From positions 27,395,964 to 27,459,963 of the forward strand of contig OX638370.1 in NCBI GenBank assembly GCA_951812925.1: DNA of 64,000 bases, read 5' to 3'. The stretch is from Calliopum simillimum. Taxonomy: Eukaryota; Arthropoda; Insecta; Diptera; Lauxaniidae. The translations under genes and the position numbers were made by a program. Below the pieces are notes generated by a model that was not told the origin of the DNA, did not search any database, and saw only the letters and a program-made list of their open reading frames with translations. Position 1 is the first letter of the stretch; the number at the start of each line of letters is the position of its first letter. Shown here piece by piece: positions 41,053 to 52,920 of the stretch.

Positions 41053-43790
41053 TTAGGAATTTAAATTAGTAGGTAGTGAATTCCAGATTCTAATAGTGTT
41101 GATAAAAAATAGTCTAGTGGTATCATAGTGTATGTGCTTTGGAACAATAAAATTATGGCATCTGCTAGATATGCTAAATTGCAACTTATCATACAGATAT
41201 GATGGCGTTTTCGAATGAATGATTTTATGCAAAAATAAGCAGTTTCTGAACATCTGGTACTTGTCTATGGTGCAGCCAAGAATTTTTTTATTCCACAACG
41301 AAACATGGTCAAATCGTCTTAAGTTAAAAATATAATGAGTAGCATTGTTGAAAGCGACTTGCAATTTGTGTTGTGAACCTGAGTCCAACTTACTAAACAC
41401 AACTTCAAAATAATTTAAAAATGGAACAATAAGCTGTACTACCAGTCTCTGTTTAATTGCAACAGGTGTAAAATCAGCAGACAAACGCAACGTTCGTAGT
41501 GTCAGGTATATTTTCTTAACCACATGGTTAATGTGATCAACACATGATAGACCTGAATTAAGGTGAAAACCAAGCCAGGTAGCTTTATCTACTAATTTAA
41601 GCTGCGAGTTTCCGATATATAGACTGGGAATACATTCAAAATTAATTTTTTTACGCGAAATTGGCAAGATATATGATTTACAAGAATTCAAGCAGAGATC
41701 ATTGTTTACTGCCCACTGATAGATAGCAGATAAGTCCTCATTAAATCTACAACCCAGATCATCTATAAGACCAATTCGACGAGACATGCATATCTGTATG
41801 TCATCAGCGCACAGTGGTCCGAAAGGCTAATCTAGATGGAATAAAGTCATAACTCCTGTTTGGAAGCAGCTAGAAGCCTGAAATTTTCAGCGATGAAATA
41901 TATTATAGAAAGGGTACTTCACAATAAAAATGGGCGGTATACGTCAAGTGGGCGTGGCGCAAATTCTATATGGTAGTAGGTACAGACCCGAGATTTTAGG
42001 GTCTTACTTTATTATGGAAACAGTACTTTACACAAAAATGAACGGTGTACGTCAAGTGGGCGTGGCACATGCGTTATTTGTTTTTTCACTGATTTGAAGT
42101 TTAGTGCAAAAAAAAAAATTCAAAAATTCAAAAATTTTTTTTATTTACTTAATCATCATTATAACAATGCATCAGATGGTTAACGGAAACAATTACAATC
42201 TATCTGAATAACTTTCAAACATCTTCTTTCCTAGCTTCTTGTTAAATTACCCATTATAAAGCTTTTTCCGTGTAAAAGGTGTGTAACCTAAAAATGAAAT
42301 AAAAATTAAAGGGGCACCTAGGGGCAGCTAATTTTTTCTTCATTATTTACATGACAATTCATAGATAAAAGAAACATAAACAGTTTTGCAATATCGATCC
42401 ATATGGGTAGTTAAAAGTTTAACTAAACTTTGGGCTACACGAAAAAGTAGTACAAAAACATTACACTTTTTACATTAATTTTTTCCCCACAAAAAATATT
42501 TCAATTGAACAGATATTCACAGTAAAATTAATTCATACCTGGCATAATTCAGGAAAAAAACAAAAATTTAAAAAAGTTTTCTAGTTCACTCACACTAACT
42601 CTTCAAAGATACTGCTTAAAATAGACTGTGGTCTTATAATAACTGCATCAATGCAATTGCTCATGTTTCGATCAACATAGCAAAAAAACTAATGCGTAAA
42701 TGTAAACAAACAATATACCGTTATAAACTGTGGTCAATTTTAAATCAACTAATAAAAAAAAATCATGCTTTTCAAAAACTAGAAAATTGACTTTATTCCA
42801 TCTAGATTGACCTTTCGGACCACTGTGCAGCGTAGCCGTGCATTTTAACGTTGTTGCAGACAAGGAAAATGTCATTAATATACATACTGAATAAAAGTGG
42901 CCCCAAAACAGAGCCTTGTGGGACACCAGCATTGGAAAACCTGTAGTCAGAAGCTACTTCGCCAACCTTTACCTTTTGGGACCTATTAGTCAAATAACTT
43001 TTCATGAGTCGCAGTGCACTATCACAGAAACCAAAATAGAGTTTCAACTTTTCGCATAATATAAAATGATTAACACAATCAAATGCCTTTGAAAAGTCAA
43101 GAAGACCAAGCAAAGTAAGCTCATCCAAATCATAGGGTAAACGAATGTCATTAATTATTTTTACCATAGCAGTAGAGCAGCTATGTGCAGCACGAAATCC
43201 AGATTGCAACGGCGATAAGAGTTTACTACAATTTATATGTTCGGTTATTTGGCAGGATAAAAGTGCCTCACATACTTTAGACAGAGGTGACAAAATACTA
43301 ATGGGGCTGAAATCAGAAGGAGCAGTTGCCGAGAATTTCTTAGGTATAGGTATTACAACAGCTATTTTCCACATGCTCGGGAAGCAAGAAGTAGTTATGG
43401 CATGATTAATTATCTGCGTTATTGGCCTTAACACATACGGCAAAATAAGTTTCAGGAACTTAATAGAGATTCCATCTTCTCCTATAGCGTTCGACCTGAT
43501 TTTCATTAAGCTTTTAAATATTTCATGTTCATCAACTACGTGGAATTCAAATTTGTCTGCAGATGTAAACAAATTTATAAGGTTTGGCTTAAATGCATTT
43601 ACTAGCATTTAGCTTCCAAAAAACTATCATTTAATAAATTAGGATCAATAGAGCACTCACATTTATCTTTTTTGTACACACTTAGTTGCTTTAAATTGTT
43701 CCACAGCTTTTTGGCTGGAAGCGCTATGTTAAGCTTATTGCTGAAATATTCTTTCTTTGCCTGCCTAACGATGACATTAGCTGCATTGCA
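41053..43790 (-). pseudogene. Jockey/CR1-like LINE, RT region, split by a Transib-like element
   Basis: On the minus strand 43608-42830 gives RT blocks: IRSNAIGEDGISIKFLKLI, PSDFSPISILSPLSKVCEAL, LLGLLDFSKAFDCVNHFIL and SNAGVPQGSVLGPLLFSMYI, then HGYA. The active-site YADD is interrupted there and resumes at 41809 (DDIQICMSRR), continuing to the C-terminal domain (IWNSLPTNLNS, stop at 41053). A stop separates an upstream block (43790-43602). It lacks the endonuclease and 3' UTR. It is a different family from the LINE at 57.5-60 kb. Confidence 0.88.
41810..42827. mobile_element. Transib-like non-autonomous element
   Basis: Inverted ends begin CACAGTGGTCCGAAAGG, and about 39 bp match with two mismatches. 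The ends are flanked by the 5-bp duplication CAGCG (41805-41809 and 42828-42832). Removal would rejoin the RT codons Y-A-D-D, so the boundaries are firm. A 5-bp GC-rich duplication and a CAC-starting TIR are Transib hallmarks; the first seven bases equal the RAG heptamer CACAGTG. No transposase is inside; the interior has 'GGGCGTGGC' repeat boxes. Confidence 0.82.
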
Positions 43791-44665
43791 ATCGATGGGG
43801 AAAGGTCGAAAATAAATTTTGGACATGACCAGGGGCGTCTCCGATCCCCCTAGGTGACCGATTTGGGCCCATTTTGGTGACAAATTTTATTGCACCAATC
43901 GATGGGGAAAGGTCGAAAAAACATTTTGGACATGACCAGGGGCGTCTCCTATCCCTCTAAGTCACCGATTTGGGCCCATTTTCATAAAAAAATTTTATTG
44001 CACCAATCGATGGGAAAAGGTCGAAAATAGATTTTGGACATGACCAGGGGCGTCTCCGATCCCTCTAAGTCACCGATTTGGGCCCATTTTTGTAAAAAAA
44101 TTTTATTGCACCAATCGATGGGGAAAAGTCGAAAATAGATATTGGACATGACCAGGGGCGTCTCCGATCCCCCTAAGTGACCGATTTGGGCCCATTTTTG
44201 TATAAAAATTTTATTACACCAATCGATAGGGAAAGGTCAAAAATAGATTTTGGACATGACCAAAATGGGTCCTAATCGGTCACTTAGAGGGGTAGGATAC
44301 ACCCCTGGTCATCTCCAAAATCTATTTTCGACCTTTCCCTATCGATTGGTGCGATAAAATTCTTTCACAAAAATGGGCCCAAATTTGTATAAAAGTTTAA
44401 AAGTTTCAAGGTATGCTTAGAGGGGTCGGGGACACCTCTGATCATGTCCAAAATCTATTTTCGACCTTTCCCCATCGATTGGTGCAATACAATTTTTTTA
44501 CGAAAATGGGCCCAAATCGGTCACTTAGAGGGATCGGAGACGCCCCTGGTCATGTCCAAAATCTATTTTCGACCTTTCCCCATCGATTGGTGCAATAAAA
44601 TTTTTTTACAAAAATGGGCCCAAAACGATCACTTAGAGGGATCGGAGACGCCCCTGGTCATGATA
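43791..44665. repeat. Convergent 108-bp tandem arrays
   Basis: Five direct units start at ATCGATGGGG near 43791, 43898, 44006, 44114 and 44222 (period 107-108). After a switch near 44262 three inverted units follow (CGACCTTTCCC near 44329, 44462 and 44570). The unit contains GACATGACCAGGGGCGTCTC and GATTTGGGCCCATTTT. The open frames at 44413 and 44444 are artefacts of this array. Confidence 0.92.
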
Positions 44666-45131
44666 GCTTAGTTGTTGAAATTATTTTAAAGATAAATTAT
44701 TGCATAAATATATAAAAATTTAAAAAAAAAATTCGCTAGAGCAAAATAAGAAAAAAATCGATTCTTGAAAGTGCAAAATCTCAAAAAATTAACAAAATTT
44801 AAAGTATAAAATGCCGCTAAAAAAAATTGGAAAAGAGTAGATTAACTACTATTAATGCAGAATATGGCTCAAAATATTTAAAAAAAAAATTCGATTTAAT
44901 TTTTGCAAATACCTTATCTGGTTAAAAAGATATGGCGTTTAAATTAAAAATAGTACTCAAAAACTCAAAAATTCCTAAAAAAGTACCTTCAAGCTCGTGG
45001 CGGAATATCTAAACGCAATTTTTTTTTTTTTGGTTCCAAAGCACTTTTTGTAATCAGCAGGATCCAAGGATTCAGAAAAGTTGCGCTCACCTTGATTTTT
45101 TAGCACTTTCGGAAATTGGACCACTCTAATG

Positions 45132-46349
45132 CCCATATACTATTTGAAGAGTTGCGTACAAGAAGGGCGTAGTGCGACTTTGGGTGTTATTGCATAAAAC
45201 AGTTTACGGTAGGAAAAACGGTTAAGAATCAAAACCAAACTGCCAAACGGAAAAAGTGTATGTGGCAAAAAATGCTTAGAATTGTCTAGAGAGTAAGTGT
45301 GATTTTTTTAGATTTTTGAAAAAATTATAAAATGTTCAAAAAAATTCTGAAAATTTCACACATATTTTTTGTGCGATTCTCAGCATTTTCTGCCTTATAC
45401 ACTTTTTTTGTAAGGCACATTGCTTTTGAATTCAAACCATTTTTCCGACCTGGTAGTGGGCATATTTCGCTCAATTTTTATAAAAGGAAATTTTATCTCT
45501 TTACTTTTTGTGAAACTTTGTCTACATCTATCTTTGATATAAAAATGTTATCTTCAAAACGTAAAAAAACGTTTAGTTTTCTACCAATCCTTTAGATTGT
45601 TTAAATAAAGGTCTGTGCAAAAATTCAGTTTTTTATCTTTAGTAGGGAAGTAGAAACCTCTATTTTACTATATTTGCAAGAACCACGCGTAAGAACGGTT
45701 GTTTCTAGAGTTTTTAAAGAAAATCAGCAACCATAATCATCTTTCGTCTTGTTTTTCTCATTTAAGAGACCCTACAGAACAAATCCTAATCAATCAATTT
45801 TTTTTTTTTTTTTTTTTTGATTTTCTAAGCTCGAATAAAAAAAAAATTTGCGTTCTGGACGTCTGTCGTCTCGAAATTATTTTTTGTTATGTATAACTCT
45901 GATGTAATACATCAATGACAGACGCGAATTTTGCGAAATCGTTTTAAATCCAATAAAAAACATAAATTATCTGAAAGCTCATACAATTAGCAAAAACTTT
46001 CTTATAAAAATATTTTCTCTAAAATGTTAGCGTGATCCAAGAAATTTTTTTTTTTGTAAGACAATTCAGAAAATCAATTTTAACCCTATAACTCCTCAGG
46101 GGTACATTTTAGAACCCCCAGGTGCGATTTCTTAACAGCCTAGACATCACCTCCCAGAAGCTTTGTATAGAACAATGATAAGAAAAGTATAAATTTTAAA
46201 CAATTTTCGCAAAAATTTCAAACTTTTTTGGTAGAAATTTAGTACTAAAATATAAAGTTTACAATTCATGCCAAAAAAAATAAAAACGATGAAAGTTAAA
46301 CAAATTTTTACTATATACAAAGTACTAAATATAGATACGAATATAAATG
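45132..46349. repeat. Spacer with truncated MITE copy, no gene
   Basis: 45925-46175 matches the right arm of the element in ACS3 intron 2 (AACCCTATAACTCCTCAGGGGTACATTTTAGA, CTCCCAGAAGCTTTGTA). The rest is AT-rich with long T-runs (45800-45820, 46040-46055). No IR C-terminus was found here, although its paralogues lie immediately before ACS2 and ACS4. Confidence 0.6.
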
Positions 46350-49300
46350 TTAACTGTGGACACTTGACTTAGCTGCAATAAACTGCGCCTTTGCTTCCTT
46401 CCTCAAGGTCTTGCCATTCTGATTATGCGGTAATTTTTCCACGAACAATATACCACCATGCAGCTGTTTATGCGGCAGTACCAACTCCTTCTGCACATGA
46501 TTTTTTATATTTTCTGCACTCAGAGAGCTACCTTCCGCTTTGACTACTAGAGCACCCGCTAAATCACCATAAGCCTCATCATAAACACCTATAACACAGG
46601 CTTCCACAACTTCTGGTAGTTCTGCGATACATTTCTCAATTTCTGTGGGCCAATACTGCATTCCTTGGTACTTCAATATTTCCTTTTTGCGGTCTACAAC
46701 ATAAAGAAAATGTTCATCATCAAAATAGCCCACATCACCAGTATGATACCAGCCCTGAAAGTCTAAGGCTGATCGTGTCTCCTTCGGATTGCCATAGTAA
46801 CCATTCCAACGCTTTGTTTGATGTACGTAAATTTCACCAGCTTCATTGGGTCCCAAATTCTTACCATTGTCATCGACAATGCGAACCTGTATACCTGGCA
46901 TAAGTTTACCACTGGAGGCTGGTTTTTCCAGACCGAAATTTAGAGCAACACCACCCAATTCGCTCAAAGCGTATGCGAAACCAATTAATGCATTCTGGAC
47001 GATACGCTGTAGTGCTTGCAAGGAACTGAGTGTAATGGAAGCACCACTTGAATTGAGTAAGCGTATTGCCGCCAGGTTTTCTGGTGTAGCTGTTGGGCAT
47101 TTGATGAGTGAATTTATATGGCGGGGTGGCAAAAATGCAAAAGTAATTTTGTACTCTTTAACCAAGCGAACGAACTCATCAGCAGAAAATATTTTATCAC
47201 TTATAATGCGAGTGCAACCTGTCGTGCAGGAAACTATCATCGCCATAAGACCAGTTATCCAATCGAGTCCACTTGAAGCATAAACTACATCATCGCTGTT
47301 AACAAGGGGCTGACTAGTTGGAAAATAAAAGTGTTATTTTAAAGTGGAAACACACATGTTTGATAGTTCTTACACTGCACCAGCCAGTAGTTTATGGTTT
47401 GATATGCAAACACCTTTTGGCAAGCCAGTCGTACCAGAGGAACAGAGTATTACCATAGTTTGATCACCACCATGTAGTAATTGCTCCGGTCTAGTTGATG
47501 AATTAAAAGTTTTAATGATCGCTGATTTGGGCTGTTAGCTATTTCGCAAAACACTTACTTGTAGAAATGTTCTGTTTTTGTTGGCGTCAACAAGTCTTGT
47601 ACTTTTGGAACATCATCGATATGATCTGTTATGGTATAGATTTGTGGTTCAAATGTTTCTGTTGCCAATCGCACTTTATCGTAATCTTGACCATCGCAAA
47701 ATATCAACTTAGGTTTTGTTATGCCGAAGACATGCGTTAGAGTTTCTGAAAGAGATTAAGAAAATTATCGCAATAAATGTTAGCCGGTAGAAGTTTCGTC
47801 ACAGAAAAATCAACTTAAAAATTTTTGAACAATCTATTCATATGCCATGTGGCACTAGAATCCATCGAATCAAAACAACAATATACAGGGTGTATTGCAT
47901 AAGGTTACGAAGCTTCTGGGAAGTGATAGAGGAGGCCTAGACTAATAAAAAATTACAATTGGAGGGAGGGTCTTAAATGTACCCCTGAGGAATTATGGGG
48001 TTAAGTTGATTTTCTGACTTTTTTCAGAAAAAAAATTTTCTTGGTTCACCTAACGCTTTAGAGAAAACACTTTTATTACGAAGTTTTAGCTAATTGTAAG
48101 AGCTTTCAGATAGTGTATATGGTTTATAGGGCTTAAAAAGATTTCGCAAAGTTCTGGAACTTTCAAGTTGATATTTTAATTTTGGTTTTCCCCATTTTTG
48201 ACTTTGGCGGCCATTTTAGTATGAAAACGGTCCTTTTAATATGCCGATTTATAAGCGCAACGCATGCAAGTAACCCGTGTGCTACATAGGAAAGTATTTT
48301 TTTCCGACCACAAATTAAAAAACTAGTATGACAAGTGCGCCATCGGATTAAAAGAAATTTAACAAGAATTTCAAGAAAAATTATAAAAGAATATGTTAAT
48401 AACACTTTTTTCATACTAAAATGGCCGCCAAAGTCAAAAAATAGAGAAAAAAATTTCAATATCAACTTTAAAGGCCCAGAACTTTGCAAAATCTTTTTAA
48501 ACCCTATAAACCATATACACTTTCTAAAAGCTCTTACAATTAGCTAAAACTTCATCATTAAAATGTTCTCTCAAAAATATTAGAGTGATATAAGTAAATG
48601 TTTTTTCTGAAACAAGTCAGAAAATCAGTTTTAACCCTATAACTCCTCAGAGGTACATTTTAGACCCCCCTCCAGGCGCAATTTTTTGTTAGTCTGTACC
48701 TCCTCTAGCACCTCTCAGAAGCTTCATAACCTTTAGTAATACACCCTGTACATAAATTAACTTACGTTCGTCCAATGTTGGATTAACTGCATGATATGGT
48801 GTACAATTCATTAAAGATGCCACTGCGATTGGAGTAACGTAAGTAGAATTTCTTGCCACAACACCAACGACATCGTCCTGACGTAATTTCATGGTTTTGA
48901 AATGTTGTGCAATGCGTATGCTCGCAGTGATAGCTTCACCGTTGGTCATTGTCACACCATCTTTATCAAAAATCTGTAATGAATATATTAAAAAAAAAAA
49001 AAATAATATTTATAGTCCAACTTGTCGTAATTAGGGTAGTTAGTTGAAAGTAAATGTTAAACAAAAACGTTGCCAACATTCTGTTTTCATATTGATCGTA
49101 TGTAACGCTTTGGTGCAAAATGCAATGAATAGATTTTAATAATTTTTATTCTAAAATACTTTTTTTTCAAGATTTTATAAAGACAAACGTATTGTTTCAG
49201 AATTAAACTTTTTTGCAAAAAAAAAATTTCACACAAGCGCAAAAATTTTCGATGTGAAAGAGACTAGCTCCATCTTCCGCTTACGTTAGTTTGACTATAT

Positions 49301-49469
49301 ACTTATTTTACAATAATAAACTTACTTGAATAATATTTTTTGGATAATTTTTCATTGAATTAAACAAAACTCGTCCTATTGAGCAGTCATCATGATAATA
49401 TGGTTCTTCTTTGGCACCTCTCCAGATTTTATTACGCTCATCGTAATATGAAGGTATTAGATTCATCAT
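46350..49469 (-). CDS. Acyl-CoA synthetase, luciferase/4CL-like (ACS3)
   Basis: Exons on the minus strand: 49469-49326, 48973-48766, 47745-47559, 47490-47374 and 47313-46350, giving 539 aa, with exon lengths equal to ACS1 and ACS2. All motifs are kept: SSGTTGLPKGV, A5 AYALSELGG, YHTGDVGYFDDEHFLYVVDR and NGKTLRKEAK. It is the closest relative of ACS2 in both coding and upstream sequence. The C-terminus is SSVHS. Intron 2 is about 1 kb because a foldback MITE sits 17 bp from the donor side of exon 2. No stop or frameshift is seen, so it looks functional. Antisense frames at 46846-47283 are shadows. Confidence 0.94.
47886..48748. mobile_element. 863-bp foldback MITE in ACS3 intron 2
   Basis: Ends CAGGGTGTATTGCATAAGGT and the near complement are flanked by TA (47884-47885 and 48749-48750). 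Arms of about 360 bp are inverted copies around a loop near 48240-48390. TA duplication and CAG ends suggest a Tc1/mariner-driven family. Open frames at 48163-48547 lie in the arms and are not genes. Partial copies occur at 45925 and 12690. Confidence 0.9.
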
Positions 49470-50690
49470 CTTTGTAAAAAATATGCTTCTATGATGAGCT
49501 TATGTATATCTCAAGTATTTCGTGTACAAGTGATCGCACGTTTATTTATGTTATATCTTCTACAATATTCGCACAGAGCTCTTTACTTGCTGAAAAACAA
49601 TTTGAGACTAACATTTTTACACATTATTTAAGGCTTTTAAATCAAAGTCTAATGACGAAGATCTGACGATGACTTTCACCGTTCTTATCGTCACGACTTA
49701 CAAATCAGTTTATCTTGATCTTGCAGCCTTTACCCTATAAACAGAATTTTGAAAATTCCGTATCGTTCCGTCAACAATATAGGTAATCTTTACACATATG
49801 GTAGGTGTATTCAATTTGTCTATCCGTTTGTAACGCTTAGAGGGTAGCAAAATAATTTGATGAGATTTTGCGTATTGACACATATATGTAAGTACATAGT
49901 TACAAACAATATTTCGAAAATGGTATTCTGGGAGCAAACTTACACGCCCTGAATAGAAATTAAGAAAATTTATAAGTAACGAATAGCGAGTAACGAGTAA
50001 AAAATAAATAACGAGACCCTATGTTTTGAGCGGTTATAATGCATTATAAGTCAATTACTGGACACAAGAGATAACCGCAAGCTAAGCTAGGGATCCATTT
50101 TATTTTCCTGTACAGGATCCACTACTGAGTAACAATGTGCTCATTGTGATAAGAAACGTAACACCTTCTACACAAACAGAAATTTCATAATGCATTTCAT
50201 ATGAAATTTTACTGTTAATGCCGTGTAGGGCATGTAATATTTGACATTTCCAAAGATAACACCCAGACAACTTAGATAACATATTTTATGTATTTTGTAT
50301 TCAAGTTATCTTTTCATAACAACCTGATTTGCTTTAAATTTTATAAACAACACAATTAAGTTGTATTCAACGATAAATCGATAAGCCGATTAGATATGAA
50401 CAAACTTTTAGCTTGACCATCAACGGATGACAGTGGCACAGTGTATTTTAACTGATTTGACTGGACACATACTGAGGAGATTCCTGTCAAATTTCGTTTT
50501 GATTTTGACATCATTTACGACGTTTTCGAGGCTGTTACACGTTGTCAGGAATCCCCTCACTATAAATATATTTATTTTTCTCGAAAACGATTTTTTGAAA
50601 ATCACGAAAATTTTGAGATTATTCGAAAAATAATGCGTTTAAAAAACTAGAAATTTGCCTTGTGGCCGAAATTCGACCATTTTGATTTGA
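49470..50690. repeat. Duplicated upstream region of ACS3 (paralogous to 37395-39560)
   Basis: Runs collinear with the ACS2 upstream region: CTTATGTATATCTCAAGTATTTCGTGTAC, AATCAAAGTCTAATGACGAAG, and CCGCAAGCT...GGATCCA occur in both in the same order. Differences are the hAT element present only near ACS2 and an extra 95 bp at 50470-50565 present only here. No gene is recognised in it; it may contain the ACS promoter. Confidence 0.8.
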
Positions 50691-50699
50691 CCCCAACTG

Positions 50700-52010
50700 T
50701 TAACTTAAGCAAAGAAATATTCATCAGTAATCATGTCTGTGCGTGGTAAAGCCGACTTTAAAACTCAAAGGTCATAGTATCATTCATTAGTGTTAACCCT
50801 ATAGAGCGTTGTTGCTCTGAAAATTTCTAAAGCATTTGATCGTGTGTGGCACAGCACCTTCGTAAAAAAACTAATTGCATATGGCGTCGGTGACTCCTTC
50901 GATCGTTGGATAACGAGCTTTTGCAAATCAAATCTAACGAATACTCCATTAATGCTGGAGTTTCCCATAGTTCGGTCCTATCCCCATCTCTTTTCCTTGT
51001 TTTCATCGATGACTTTCTGACATCGACCATTAATCCAATCCACTCTATTACGGATGGCAGCAGTATTTGTCATTTATATTGCTTCAAAAAGCGTACAAGC
51101 TCTGAGGAGATTGAGAGAAAAAGGCGGTATATGAATGTGGGAAAGGAACTAAACGAACGACCTGGCAGCACTGACAAAACGAACGAAACTTGAACGAAAC
51201 AAACATGACGAAAAGGTTTTGAATAAACGAATAAACAACAGTTGAATTGAGTAGTTGATTTTAGAGGTTGAAGAAGACGGTTGTCTACGGACATGTAAGA
51301 AGTGAAATAAAAGACAAAGAAAAGAAGAGAATTGATTTTTAAAAGTTGTTAAAGAGAAACTTAAATTAAAAAGAAGAACAAATATGTTAATAATAGTGTA
51401 AAATAAAATATAATAATAATAATTAAAGGAAATGTGTAAATAAACTATAAATAGAGAAACTGAAAAGTGCAGTGTGTTGTGTTTTTTTTTTTTATTTTAT
51501 TTAAAAGAAGAGAAGAAAGCCTACAATTCCTACATGAATGACACACTCACAAATGACCTCAAAACAATCTCCGAGTGGAATCGAGCTTATCAGGTCGAAT
51601 TCAACACTAACTCAATGCTGACTGTTGTTTCACAAACGAGTGGATTGTCCCCCTCCACCCCTCAATATTGCCGGCGTAGACATTACAAGATCAACAACTC
51701 TTGACGTTCTAAGCATATCGATTTAAGCTTATTTGAGGTGGACAGATCATGTATTCGATGTGTCGAAAGAATCGGCCAAGTGCTTAGGTTATCTTAAACG
51801 AAGTAAGAAATACTTCATTCCTGTCGATCTTCAGACTATCTATTTCTCCTATATTAGACCTAAACTAGAGTACAATTCGCACTTTTGGGGATCCAAAAAC
51901 TGCTTTGGAGCTGCTAGACAGAGTTCAATGTCGTGCGATGAACTTAATAGGGGAAACGGACGTTGTATCTTCTGTTGACTCTCTTGAACACCGTCGCACA
52001 CTGGGGTAGA
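50700..52010 (+). pseudogene. LINE reverse-transcriptase fragment, copy 2, split by a solo LTR
   Basis: Same fragment as 39560-40564: ISKAFDRVWHSTF, SINAGVSHSSVLSPSLFLVF and IDDFLTSTINPIHS on the left of the LTR; then TLTNDLKTISEWNRAYQVEF, KKYFIPVDLQTIYFSYIRPK and a truncated continuation to about 52010. Multiple frame breaks are present. It retains RT sequence upstream that is more decayed in the ACS2 copy. Confidence 0.82.
51136..51534. mobile_element. Solo LTR (399 bp)
   Basis: Begins TGTGGGAA and ends TTCCTACA, flanked by TGAA at 51132-51135 and 51535-51538. The RT fragment is continuous across it when compared with the uninterrupted copy near 39976. No internal retroelement sequence is present, so it is the product of LTR-LTR recombination. 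The 4-bp duplication points to a gypsy-group element, different from the one at 17-24 kb. Confidence 0.85.
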
Positions 52011-52468
52011 TACTCTCAATACCTGGCGATAATTCAAAAATTAAATATTATTTCAGGATACCCTGAAATTTTTGTTAAAGTTTATTAACTTTTAATGTTA
52101 TTTGAACATGGAGCCTTCATCTTCAGATATGTAATCGTATATAAACATATTTTTTTCCTTAAAAATGTTAACACAATGGAGAAGAAAAATTATACGAAAT
52201 TAAATAAAAAATAGAAAATTTGATTAGGTTTCAAGCCTTTCCAAGCATTAGTTATGATTCGAAAATATTTTGCTTATTATTGACTTCTAGAAGCGACAAG
52301 AAAATATTGCTACTTTTTGCTACTTTAAAATTTACATCGATTTTTAGAACGTAACCTATAATAAAATATTTTTTCTTGCATTGCCGACATTATTTAAAAT
52401 TTCTAATTTTGTTTTACAAATGGTCTTTTAATTTATTATTTGTCACGAGATAGGAACATATAAACATA

Positions 52469-52573
52469 ATGTATAGTTCTGGACAGGATAATTTTGAACA
52501 GCAATTCGGTTTTTTGTTAAAACAGCTGGAAAAGATGGCAAGTGGTCATCACGAACACTTAAGTAAGAAATAA
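52469..52573 (+). other. Unassigned short frame with a donor-like end
   Basis: An ATG opens a 34-codon frame (MYSSGQDNFEQQFGFLLKQL..., ending in a G/H/E-rich stretch) in otherwise AT-rich DNA; a GTAAG donor-like site lies inside its last codons at 52563. It could be a first exon or a retroelement leader peptide. No family is recognised and no partner exon was found. Confidence 0.25.
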
Positions 52574-52614
52574 TCTCATCTCAAGTTCTAATATTCTTCA
52601 AAATATCTGAAAAC

Positions 52615-52920
52615 GTGTCTCTTATTTTCCCATCAGAGCTGACCTTTACTATTCGTAGCAATTGTACCAAAGTTGCTTCGATTATCTCAGAAAGCACTCT
52701 CAATATAGAGTTTTTAAGATTTTGCTTGCAAAATTTTCTAACTTTCCTATCAGAGTTTACCTATACTATTGGTAGCAAGTGTACGAAATTTGATTTGATT
52801 ATCTTAGATAGTACAATCAGTATAGAGTTTCTAAGATTTTGCTTGTATGGAAGGTGCCACGCCCTCTTGTTCAAATTCGACCAAATTTTGTTGAAAGCTT
52901 AAGTGATAGATCCTTAGTAT
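52615..52920. repeat. Two-copy 120-bp tandem repeat
   Basis: 52620-52735 and 52742-52850 repeat (CATCAGAG.TGACCTxTACTATT, GATTATCT.AGAxAGxAC..TCAxTATAGAGTTT). It ends in a 'GGAAGGTGCCACGCCCTCTTG' dispersed-repeat box that resumes at 56814 after the following element. 52011-52460 contains nothing recognised. Confidence 0.65.

Larger units (their letters stand above)
40891..45131. mobile_element. 4.2-kb composite inverted-repeat element
   Basis: Arms of roughly 150-170 bp are inverted copies: CATTAGAGTGGTCCAA ... GATCCTGCTGATTACGAAAA ... TGTACTTTTTTAGGAATTT on the left (40891-41063), and the complement at 44975-45131. A target duplication is not evident. Inside are a LINE fragment read on the minus strand, a Transib-like element and a 108-bp array. 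The LINE coding sequence abuts the left arm directly. 44670-44975 is AT-rich and unrecognised. Confidence 0.72.

Noticed and set aside
43791..44665. CRISPR-like regular spacing
   Set aside because: The 108-bp units are contiguous tandem repeats in two orientations without unique spacers, in a eukaryotic transposon context.
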